Below, in pieces: positions 53,901 through 64,000 of a stretch of DNA of 64,000 nt. Source of the DNA: Rosa chinensis (lineage: Eukaryota > Streptophyta > Magnoliopsida > Rosales > Rosaceae); the NCBI RefSeq assembly GCF_002994745.2, contig NC_037093.1, forward strand, positions 68,777,510 to 68,841,509, read 5' to 3'. The position numbers and the translations under genes are program-made. The notes beneath the pieces were generated by a model. It made no database searches, was not told where the DNA came from, and saw nothing but the letters and a program-made list of their open reading frames with translations. How positions within the stretch are numbered: position 1 is the stretch's first letter; each line of letters starts with the position of its first letter.

Positions 53901-56900
53901 ACTACTGTGCCTCATCTTTGTGGATAGAATTGTCACTGCTAAAGTGATTGAAAGATTTATGAGAAAAGTTACCTCCTTATCTCATTTCAAAATTTCCTAT
54001 TTGACTGGGAGTACTACATCAGTTGATGCTCTGACACCAAAAGTACAAAAGGAGACATTGAAGTTATTCAGCTCTGGGGAGGTAAATGATGATTTATGTT
54101 GTAGGAAAAAAGATTGACTTATGAGTAGTTCAATTTATTATGAGAAGTTTAGACATATCAGAACCTAATACTGAACTGGTACTCTTGCTATATAGGTCAA
54201 TTTATTATTTTCTACCGATGTAGTTGAGGAGGGAATTCATGTTCCAAACTGCTCCTGTGTGATACGTTTTGACTTGCCAAAGACAGTGCGTAGTTATGTC
54301 CAGTCCAGAGGACGGTCTCGTCAAGATAACTCTCAATTCATTATAATGCTAGAAAGGTAAGATCATTGCTTTATCGTTTCACTTCATCAAAATATCAATA
54401 GGTGCACATAGTAAATCTCCAATAAGTTTAAGCTTTCCTCTGTTGGCATCCTTATTTTGTGTCCTCAAGTGATCTTAACTATCCCTTCATACAGGGGAAA
54501 CAAGCAACAGAGGGATCAACTATATGAGATCATCAAGAGCGAAGGTTTGATGACAAATACAGCTCTAAATAGAGATCCTGAAGAAAGCGTTTTGAAACCA
54601 TGTACACTTGATCAAATAAGTGAATATGTTGTGAATGCCACTGGAGCATCAGTTACAGCAGATTCCAGTGTCCGTACTATACATAAGTATTGTGACACGC
54701 TTCCCAGAGACAAGTATGTGTGTTCCTCATCAGTAATTATTCACCAATTCACAGCTCAATTTTTTATTTCTTTACTTATTGTACCGCTATTTGATCACCG
54801 GGTACAGGTACTTTGTTCCAAGACCAGCATTTCAATTTTCATATCTCGGAGATTCTTATGAATGTAAGATTACATTGCCTCCAAATGCGGCTTTCCAAAC
54901 CTTGGTCGGTCCTGCATGCAAAAACTCCGCTTTATCAAAGCAGGTTGTATGCTTAGAAGCTTGTAAGAAGCTGCATCAATTGGGTGCCTTGAATGATCAT
55001 CTTCTCCCGTCCACTGATAAGCCTTTGGAGAAAGATATAAATGTAGAAAGCAAAGGGCCAGCTTCTGGTGCAGGTATGTATTTTGTGACATCATATTAGT
55101 GAAATCAATGTTAATTAATTGTTTCTTCTGGACACAGTAGCTCTTTTTTATTTCTTTTTTTCTGTTTATTGATCTTCGTACACATTTTAAGGTGATGGAG
55201 CAGTGGTGCAATATCCTTTGCAAGAGATTTTAAAGGATGATGTAGTAGTTTAGTTGGCACAATTTGTTGCTTGCTTAATGTCTTAGTTTGTCTTTTATAT
55301 TCAAGTGCTGAATAACATAAAGACGGTGGCTAACTGTCTCCGGTTATCACGTCTATATGCACATTTTAGACCAATCTCTTTGTTTTACTTCATGTTGATT
55401 TTTGTTTAGGAACCCATCTTGTATGTGCTCTGGCATTTTCTTCTACCACTGTTTTTTCTCCTGTCCTGTTAATTAGATAATTGTATTTTCCCTTTAAGGA
55501 ACAACTAAAAGGAAGGAACTACATGGGACAACTGGCATTCGCGCTCTGTCAGGAACTTGGGCAGAAAAACTTGATGGTGCCGTTTTTTACGCCTATAAAT
55601 TTGACTTCTCCTGTGATATTGTTAACGAGCTATATTCTGGATTTATTCTTCTGATTGAGTCAGACCTTGCTAAGGATGTGGGGAATATTGAACTGACGCT
55701 TTACTTGGTTTCAAAGAAAGTTAAAGCTTCTGTTTCTTCCTGTGGGCAAGTTCGTTTGGATGGAGAACAGGTAAATCATAAGCTTTTGTAAGTCAAGTAC
55801 TGCTTATTTATTTTGGGGAAGTACTTAATGTAACTATATTTTTCTTATCAGATGGCAAAAGCAAAGCTCTTTCAGGAATTTTTCTTCAATGGATTGTTTG
55901 GGAAATTGTTTCATCGAGCCAACCCAGCTGAAAAGCAGAGAGAGTTTTTACTTAAGAAAGAAACAAGAAAGCTGTGGAGGCAATCATACATGTATTTGGT
56001 TCTTCCGCTTGAAACATTGGATGATTCAAATAATGAATCTTGGACAATAAATTGGGGAGGGATCAGTTCTTGTGTTTCTGTGGTAGAGTTCTTGAAGCAA
56101 AATGCATTGTTGGGTGCTCAGCATTGTAAGGGTGATGCAAGGAATTCATTGCAAAGCAGAAGTGATGCATCTGGGACTGGATGCAATAGTTCACAGATAT
56201 TCCACTTTGCTGATTCTTCTGTTAATGAAAAAAATCTCAAAGATATGGTGGTAGTGGCCATCCACACCGGAAAAATATATTCTGTTTTTGAGATTTTGAG
56301 TGACACATCTGCTGAGAGTCCTTTTGACACATCACAGTACAATACCTATGCTGAGTACTTCCACAAAAAGTATGTGATTTCATATATTTTTGATGTTCCG
56401 TAGATGTCATCTTACAGTTTTCACAATTGTGCTAGTTCTGTTCAGATATGGGGTTCTGCTCATGTATCCAGGTCAGCCTCTGTTGCGGCTGAAGCAAAAT
56501 CATAATCCACACAACCTTCTTGTGAACTTCAATGGCGAAGGTTTGTTGATTTACATGCAACAGCTTTTAGACACAATCTGTAGATTGGTCATTCCCATCT
56601 TCATGATCTTTTATGCATGACCCTCTTGTTGTATGCCCCTTTCTCTATGGTTGGTAGACACAAAGGATTCGCATAACATTGATTGTACCATAGAAAGACA
56701 TCAATTATAATCCTCAATTCAATTATGATACCGGCAATATGATTGAGTTAAAAGTTTCCTGTGAAAAAAATCAAGAATGCTATCATCATGTCTCTTAAAT
56801 TAATTGGAGTTATAAATGCATTTCTCTTTGAATTTTGGTCAGTGAAATTGAGTGATTTAGGACTACAAGCTCACTTTGTAATTTTGGTTTCTGATATTCT

Positions 56901-59900
56901 CTCAACTGGGCAGGTGGTAGTGGTAAGACATCAGAATCTGGCCTTGTTAATGGAAAGGAACGTATGTATGCCCATATGCCTCCTGAGCTTCTAGTCTGTA
57001 CTGGATTGCGAAGAGACGTTTTGAAGTCATTTTATCTATTACCATCATTGATTCATCGATTGGAATCCTTGATGTTAGCCAGCCAACTCAGAGAAGAGAT
57101 TGACAGTCATTGCAGCTTACAGATATCAAGCTCATTGGTATGTGCCATGCATCTTGGTTACAGTACTTGTGATTTGTCGCTTTCATCTTTTAGCAATATG
57201 ACTGATCCAACTAATCTCTTATGTTTAGATTCTAGAAGCACTTACATCACTCAGATGCAGTGAAGATTTTTCCATGGAGCGTTTGGAATTGCTTGGTGAT
57301 TCAGTGCTAAAGTACACAGTAGGCTGCCACCTCTTCCTAAAATATCCCGAAAAACATGATGGACAATTATCTTCTCTGCGCCAGTCTGTAATTTGCAACG
57401 CTAACCTGCATAAATTGGGAATAGATCGAAACTTACAGGTATTTGTCCATATATATGATACTATGACTTGCATCGATTTAATTGGTCACTGATTTTGACG
57501 TCATGTGATAATGAGTTTGGTTTATTATTTGATAGGGATATATACGTGATGGTGCTTTTGATCCACGCCGTTGGGTTGGTCCAGGACAGGTCTCTATACG
57601 ACCTGTTCCTTGTGAGTGTGGAGTGGATACCTTAGAAGTTCCAGTAGATAGCAAGTTTCAAACTAGAGACCGTGAAGTTGTGGTTGGAAAGTGCTGTGAC
57701 AAGGGCCATAGATGGATGGGTTCCAAAACAATCTCTGATTGCGTTGAAGCCCTTATAGGAGCTTACTATGTAGCTGGTGGATTATCTGCTGCAGTCCATT
57801 TTATGAAGTGGCTCCAAATTGATGTAGAACTTGAGCCATCCTTGGTTTCTGAAGCAATTACTACCGCATCACTTCATTCCTGCAACCCAAAAGTGGATGA
57901 GATTGGAATCCTAGAGCCAAAGCTTCGTTATGTATTTTCTACCAAGGGTCTCTTACAGGAAGCTATAACACATGCATCTGAGCAAGAATCAAAACTTGGC
58001 TATTCTTATGAGGTAGTGATTCACTTTTTCTTGCTCACTATTTATTTCTTTGAAAAAAGAAGATGATGGTTCTAGAACAGTAGGGAGGAGAATTTATCGT
58101 GAACTTGTAAAGATTGTTGTGTTCATATATAAGTAAACAGTTCCTTATATTTCCTTTTCTTAATTTTTTTGAATCTTCAACAGAGACTAGAGTTTCTCGG
58201 TGATTGTGTGTTGGACCTGCTTATCACATGGTATCTCTATCAGAACCACAAAGATATTGATCCAGGTGAGTTAACTGACTTGCGTGCCGCTTCAGTTAAC
58301 AATGAAAACTTTGCTCAAGCTGCTGTGAGACACAACCTTCAACAGCATCTACAACATTGCTCTGGGTTACTTCAAAGTCAAATAACAGAATATGTAAAGT
58401 TGCTTTCTGAACATGATAGTGGTGACAAACTTCAAGGGCCAAAAGGTCCTAAGGTATGTCTCTCTGAATACCACTGGGAATCCATTGTTTTTATTATGAT
58501 TTTTGTATTTATGAATGACGTCTCTATAGGCTCTTGGAGACATGGTGGAAAGTATTGCAGGGGCAATACTAATTGATACGGAGCTCAACCTTGATGAAGT
58601 GTGGAGAGTATACAAACCACTGTTATCTCCAATTGTGACCCCTGATAAACTTGAGCTGCCTCCCTTGCGTGAACTGATTGAATTATGTGGCTCACTTGGG
58701 TACTTTTATAAAGAACAAACTGTAAAGAAGGGTGAAACAGTTCACGCGGAGCTTAGTGTACAGCTGAAAGATGTCCTGTTGATTGGAGAGGGGATTGATC
58801 GGAGTAAGAAAATAGCAAAAGGAGAAGCAGCTCATCATTTATTGAAGGAGCTTGAGGTTTGTTAGTTCTCCAATGTCTGCTTCCTGCTCTTTAATATTTC
58901 TTTGAGACCTCGACGACTATCTCAGATTGGTTTGGACATTCTGCAATTATAATAGTATCTCATTATCTGGTTAGCAGCTATGTTTGTTTTCAAAATTCTT
59001 TGATTTTAGAGAAAATTTAGGAATAACTTATGTTTTCATAGATCAATAGTGTAGCTTGGGACAGTCCACCAGAATCCTCAGTACTGTGTACCTACACTGA
59101 AACAAGTTGACCGCAAAAGAATTTGTGGAATTCTACAGACGGTCAAAGAAAAGGAAAACAATATATCTTTTAGAAAAAAGATCGAGAATATGGATCTCTT
59201 TTGTAGGATTTTATAGTTTTTTTTTTCTCGTAAGTTTCAAAACAAAAGATTGCTGATGCTGAAACATCCATGCTACAGAAAAGAGGTATTACACACTCTG
59301 GGTCTGCCAGGAAGAGAAAACTGGGTGCTGACCAAGTTGATGATTCATCTCCAATAAAGCAAAAGAAAACTGAGATGCATCTGCCTATGGATGCAACTGG
59401 ACTTTCTTTGCCAGCCACTGACAGAAAAATAAGTGGTTCGAAAAATGACATCCCAGGTTTGCACCATCTATATTTGGGTCCCCCACTTATCAGAGTCACA
59501 ATCAAGCTTATTTTTTCTAATCATGCTGTGGGATTCTTGTACGCAGTTATCAAAGCAATCAACATGAAGAAAGGAGGACCTCGAGTCTCTCTTTACGAGC
59601 TGTGCAAACAACTACAATGGCAAATGCCTACCTTCAAACCAACAGAAAAGGATTCCAGGTTAACCATATGCATCAGCCTATCTACTTCAATAATGTTGCT
59701 TTTTCTTCGTCTCTTTTATTTTGGCATCAAAAGTATCTTTCCTCCCTTAGATTCTCAAATTGAATATGATGATTATGCGACTAACCATCTCTTTCAACTT
59801 TTTTTCTCTGAATAGTTTCATATCAACAATAACGTTGTACATACCCAATTTGGGCAACATCGAATGCACAGGAGATCCTAGGTCAGATAAGAAGAGTTCA

Positions 59901-59972
59901 CTGGACTCTGCAGCACTTCTCATGCTTTATGATCTCGAAAGGCAGGGTAAAATTATCATTGGTGGATGTTAA
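50964..59972 (+). CDS. DCL3: Dicer-like 3 (endoribonuclease Dicer homologue 3), complete
   Basis: Nuclear RNase III that cuts Pol IV/RDR2 double-stranded RNA into 24-nt siRNAs for RNA-directed DNA methylation. I derived 25 exons, all GT/AG and in phase, giving 1,625 residues: 50964-51079, 51183-51363, 51449-51562, 52046-52180, 52295-52364, 52500-52564, 52662-52793, 52870-53022, 53220-53346, 53711-53816, 53889-54081, 54196-54356, 54495-54713, 54808-55073, 55499-55770, 55852-56369, 56446-56540, 56914-57137, 57229-57438, 57536-58012, 58184-58453, 58530-58856, 59279-59456, 59547-59658, 59816-59972. Domains: helicase motif I ETGTGKT (58-64), DECH (166-169), QSRGRS near 500, dimerisation domain (about 591-680), PAZ region (about 780-980), RNase IIIa ERLELLGDSVLKY (near 1065), RNase IIIb RLEFLGDCVLD (near 1280), two dsRNA-binding domains (about 1400-1477 and 1537-1625), and ARKRKLG between them. 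The two C-terminal dsRBDs and RKELHGTT favour DCL3 over DCL2 or DCL4. Confidence 0.93.
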
Positions 59973-60867
59973 TATTATATTTAATGCCTGCTTGTATTAT
60001 TAGGATTTTAGAAATGGGAGGGTGGTACCTTTTAAATCCGGCATCCCAATTCTCTTATTGTGGAGCAACTAGGAAATGTCAATGTAAAATGGAGTACTTG
60101 ACATCAGAATCAACATGTCTATTTGTGCATGTACAAAATAAAGTGTCCAAATGCCATCAAGTGTATAATGTATTGCATGAACCGTCCAAGATTGCTTTCA
60201 ATTTCAATAAACGGGGTATTTGGTCATGACACTTGTTCCATGTGGTATGTCTATCCATTCAGAGGGGTTTTTCATTTTTGATCAATAAGAGGGCAGAAAA
60301 TATTGGGTATCTCACTGATTTAAATAGGTTTTCAGCCTATAAATCACTTTTGATTCCATATATATGGTCTTCAAGTTCCAAATCATTAGATTTTAAGCTT
60401 GAAGGTCTTCAAGGGTCGCCATAGCAAAATTGTCCTGTTCTGATGTAAGGATACGGTAATAAGAAGTATATACAGAGAAATGCGCTATAATTACCTTTAT
60501 GGGTGTATGTATATACTATGTGGTCTGCATGATTTTTTTATCGCTCAACTCAATATGCTGCAGTGTTATTAACTGTCCCTTGTAGTTCAACTCACCCACA
60601 AGTTCCATCATATTTCACATTGATTTAACGATTAAACAATCCGGACTTCGTCAGATGTCCTAGACTCCTAGGTTTGTTAGAAAGACATTGTCGTCATACG
60701 ACTACCCAGAAAATACAGTTTTGCAGTTTTGCTGTTGCCACTTTCTGGACCGAGTTCTGTACATTGTCATTTCTTGATATTTAAGAGACCTTTTGGATTT
60801 GATATAAGGACAGCTTATCTGTTTTTTCTCCCGAAAACAACATATGGTAAATGTGCCCCGTATGTAA
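59973..60867. repeat. DCL3 3' flank, first copy of a direct duplication
   Basis: The DCL3 3' UTR, then from about 60,150 to 60,810 sequence that recurs at 62,430-62,890 (shared blocks: gacactt.ttccatgtggtatgtc, agaaaatattgggtat, ccagaaaatacagtttt, agaccttttggatttga). No gene. Confidence 0.75.
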
Positions 60868-61061
60868 GGGAAAATGGTCCGTACGGTACCCCGTCTTTGG
60901 CTCCTTATAACTTTTGGTACCTGACAAAAAAAAAATATCAATACGGTACCTGAAGTTCTCTGCCCGACCGAAGATTGGTATATATGGCCGTTACCTCCGT
61001 TACGAAACTTGCCAGCTGGCAAATATACAAGGGTACTCTCGTCCATTCACATATCAATTAA

Positions 61062-61097
<36 letters not shown>

Positions 61098-62421
61098 CAT
61101 TATCCTTCGTCAGTTCGTCTGCTTCTTCCTCTCTGAGTCTCTCTCTCCCTCTCCCAGTAAATGAAACTCATAAATCAATCACAATTAAACAAAACCCATT
61201 TTCATTTTCATCTACACCCATAGAGCTAGCTTTAGTCGGTGGAGAGAAACCCAGAGCCTAGAAGAAGAAGAAGAAGAAGAAGAAGAAGAACCGGCTTAAC
61301 CTCAAGCAGCCACTCATGCTTAGCCGATCTATCATCGCCACGTCAGATGCCGGTGGAATCTCCGGTCGAGTCTCCGACCACGTCCTCACCGGTCGGGTTG
61401 AGAAATCATGAAGAAGGATCGGATTCAGAGGTGTCAGGTGTGCCTTCCAAGTGCTTGATTACTCAATTGGAAATAAAATTACCTGCTTCGATCGGCTCCT
61501 TGGGAATAGACATGGCTTCGGGGACCTGCTTCCGCATTATCAGTTTCATTCAATTTTGTTTTTTTCCAATTCAAAGCCCTAACCCCCAAATTCACTTTTG
61601 CTCTCTGCCATGGATCCTTGCTCGAAGCTTGAGTTTTTCACTAGTGATATACGACCCAACCTCTTGAACTCCACCAGTATTTTCATGCCTCAATTGATCC
61701 GGAGTGATGTACTCTTTGCCGGAGATGGTGTGGAGAAGCTCGAAGTCGAGGAATCAGTTGTATATAGTTTGAAAAAGAAGAACTGAATGATTGTTTTTTT
61801 TTAAGAAGAATTAAGTGAATGTTAAAGAAGAAGATTTAGTGAAAATTGAAGTTTGTTTTCTTTTTGGAAGCATTGTTCTGAGTGAAGGAAGTGTCTGAAT
61901 TTGGAGGTGTCTGAATTTGGAGATGCCTGAATTTGGGTTTGTGTTATATGGTATTGAAGAATTGGATGTGGAAACTAGTGAGGATGTAGAAGTGGGTTTA
62001 TCAGGTTTGGGCATGAGATCTGGTTCGAGTAATACAGAGGAAATGAGATCCATGAGGTTTGGTTTATCAGGCTATGCTTAAGGAGAGGATGTACAGAGGA
62101 GAGAGAGAGAGAGAGAGATGGGTGTTTCAGACACCATTTCTTCTTTTGCATTCACCGTTAGAAAAAAAAAAAAAAAAAACTTTCTTTTGATTTTTTTAAA
62201 TTATATGCAGAAGAATAATTAAGAAAAAAATAAAATAAAGGGTAAATTGGTCATTTTAAGTTCAAAAGTGCCAGCTGGCAAGTTCCGTAACGGAGGTAAC
62301 GGCCATATATACCAATCTTCGGTCGGGCAGAGAACTTCAGGTACCGTATTGATATTTTTTTTTGTCAGGTACCAAAAGTTATAAGGAGCCAAAGGCGAGG
62401 TACCGTACAGACCATTTTCCC
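60868..62421. mobile_element. Mutator-like element with 155-bp inverted ends and 9-bp target duplication
   Basis: 1,554 bp bounded by gggaaaatggtc and its complement; the inverted ends run about 155 bp (to about 61,020 and from about 62,262). cgtatgtaa flanks both sides (60,859-60,867 and 62,422-62,430), the 9-bp hallmark of Mutator-like elements. No transposase. The interior has a (CT)n tract (61,065-61,095), a (GAA)n tract (61,260-61,290), coding-like stretches (61,350-61,785) with no domain I know, and a (GA)n tract at 62,097-62,117. It could be a Pack-MULE carrying host sequence. Confidence 0.85.
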
Positions 62422-62430
62422 CGTATGTAA

Positions 62431-62900
62431 TGCATTGCAGGAACTATCCAACATTGCTTTCAGTTTCAATAAACAAGGTATTTGGTAATGACACTTATTC
62501 CATGTGGTATGTCCATCCATTTGTAGGGGTTTTTATCAATAAGAGAGCAGAAAATATTGGGTATTTCACACACGTAATTTAATCCACCCACAAATTCTAT
62601 CATACTTCAAAACATTCTCATTGATTTACTAATAAGGTCAGCAATGCTATTGACTGTCACTCGTAATTTAACTCACCCGCAAATTCTATCATACTTCAGA
62701 ACATTTCTCATTGATTTAGTGATTAAACAAAGCGGACTATTATCGCATATTCTAGAATTTTTCAAAAATGACATCGTTCAAAGTGTCATACATGATACAA
62801 ACTATCCAGAAAATACAGTTTTGCTGTTGCCACTTCATGGACATACAGTACATTCTCATTTCCAAAAGACCTTTTGGATTTGACATCCCACTGCTCTTCA
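62431..62900. repeat. Second copy of the DCL3 3'-flank duplication
   Basis: Direct counterpart of about 60,150-60,810, with internal insertions and deletions. It begins at the target duplication of the Mutator-like element, so the element landed at or next to the junction of the two copies. Confidence 0.75.
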
Positions 62901-63047
62901 AATACCCAAAAAAAAAAAGGGGCCGTGACCACTTACCCAATTTTAACCAAAAAATTGCCCACTTGCTCCACTAAGAGTTTTTTGACCTCATTTACCCAAT
63001 CTAACTTCTACTGACATAATTACCCTCATTTTAATCTCTCTCCCCCC

Positions 63048-63051
63048 CCCC

Positions 63052-63141
<90 letters not shown>

Positions 63142-63370
63142 CACATCCGCACCTCCGGTGCGGCGTCGAAATTAGGATTAGCGCTTTCTCTCTCCGGTGC
63201 GGCGTCGAAGTCCAGATCATGCCTGAAGCTCTCTCTCTCTCCGGTGTGGCGGTGCGGCGTCGAACTCCGGATCACGCCTGAAGCTCTCTCTCCACCGGCG
63301 GGGCGGCCTCAAACTCCAGATCTTGCCTGAAGCTCTCTTTTCACCTCCGGTGCGGCGTCGAACTCCGGAA
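63048..63370. repeat. (CT)n microsatellite followed by a degenerate tandem repeat
   Basis: A CT run of about 90 bp (63,052-63,139), then four to five diverged units of roughly 60 bp built from ctccggtgcggcgtcgaa, ctccagatc and gcctgaagctctct. The Arg/Glu frames across the CT run on the minus strand are translation artefacts. Confidence 0.8.
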
Positions 63371-64000
63371 TCACCCTGAAGCTCCAGTCGGAACTATCAG
63401 AGTTTAACTAAGTCTAGATGCAGAGCGTCGACGGCAAGGCCGATAACAGGTTGGTGTAGACCACTGCTCTGCTTATGCTGCTCTTCGCAATTTCGTTCAC
63501 TGCTTCTGCTATGGGTATCGGGCCTCACCCATCTTCAATCTGTCTTATAACTTGATTATTTGTCCATGGCAATTCCCTTCACTGCTTCTGCAATGGGTCT
63601 CGGGCCTCACCCATTGAAGTCGGAGAAGGGAGATCCGCAACCGTCGAAGTCAAGATGGGAGGAGAAGTAGAAATGGGTGCCCAGAGCATTTTCTGGGTGC
63701 CCCGACTTTTTTTTTTTCCTGCATCCCGAGTTTTTTTTTTTTTTTTTTAATTTTTTCGGCAGTAGACACATTATTGGCCCCCAGTAGACTTTGATACGAT
63801 GGACAGGGATCACTATAGTGTGGTGTTTTGATAAGTTACCTGTTGTTTTCTATGTATTAAAGTCAAATTATCTGTGAATCCTACAAAATTGTGCATTTTT
63901 GGTGGTCTATTGGGAGGCAGTAGAGACATTGGACTTTGTATTGGGGGGCAATAATATGATTATTGGGAGGCACTAATATGATTATTGGGAGCCAATAATT
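63371..64000. other. Window end, unassigned
   Basis: Contains a short near-repeat (cactgcttctgctatgggt and cactgcttctgcaatgggt at about 63,499 and 63,581), two T-runs (63,709-63,748) and, at the end, repeated attattgggaggc-like units (63,945-63,998). No gene supported; a 5' leader of a gene beyond the window is possible. Confidence 0.35.

Noticed and set aside
50964..59972. DCL2 or DCL4 instead of DCL3
   Set aside because: I first considered DCL2 from the DECH region. The full exon chain gives 1,625 residues, two C-terminal dsRNA-binding domains and RKELHGTT and MKKGGPR blocks, which fit DCL3.
61239..61786. Independent gene downstream of DCL3
   Set aside because: Lies inside the Mutator-like element, begins with a (GAA)n-derived Arg run and has no known domain; kept only as a possible captured fragment.
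63026..63275. Arg/Glu-repeat protein
   Set aside because: Direct translation of the (CT)n microsatellite; the frame has no other support.

Overview
The window is nuclear DNA of a flowering plant. The genes are intron-rich with GT/AG junctions, the spacers are AT-rich and full of transposons, and the families (RLCK-VII kinase, GCR1, COPT copper transporter, DUF1677, CID7-type PAM2/Smr protein, DYW-class PPR, Dicer-like 3) are typical of eudicots. I suspect Rosaceae from the general look of the genes and repeats, but nothing in the sequence proves it.

Positions 1-19 kb are ordinary genic euchromatin: the 3' half of a receptor-like cytoplasmic kinase with a foldback element in an intron; a nine-exon GCR1; a convergent intronless COPT5-like copper transporter; a minus-strand DUF1677 gene; and, after a 6-kb gene-poor stretch with tandem repeats and a poly(A) retroposon, a CID7-like PABP-interacting protein with three uORFs in its spliced leader.

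Positions 19.3-27.3 kb hold one almost genome-length endogenous pararetrovirus (Caulimoviridae). It has an uninterrupted 2,261-codon polyprotein, an initiator-Met tRNA primer site, a TATA promoter and a polyadenylation signal. It is not an LTR retrotransposon, as no LTRs are visible.

Positions 28-60 kb are a tandem segmental duplication of a PPR gene plus the 5' part of a DCL3 gene. Unit A (about 27,985-35,425) keeps an intact 1,019-aa DYW PPR gene but only a broken DCL3 fragment. Unit B (from 35,426) keeps a complete 25-exon DCL3 (50,964-59,972), while its PPR copy is frameshifted and has lost the DYW domain. The join, in DCL3 intron 8, can be placed to within a few bases. Just before it sits a 111-bp inverted copy of the PPR 5' end, facing the PPR copy-B start. 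Between the PPR relic and DCL3, unit B has grown by about 10 kb: a hAT-like end, a 0.6-kb-arm inverted repeat with a captured RS/His-rich gene piece, a copia LTR fragment, a Mutator-type MITE, CACTA-like repeats, a degenerate LINE, two SINEs of one family and a PIF/Harbinger-like element. Several have clear target-site duplications.

Positions 60-64 kb hold DCL3 3' flank, a direct duplication of that flank split by a 1.55-kb Mutator-like element with 9-bp target duplications, and low-complexity DNA with a (CT)n tract.

DCL3 makes 24-nt siRNAs that silence transposons and endogenous viruses, so its position among such elements is notable. I infer no functional link from position alone.
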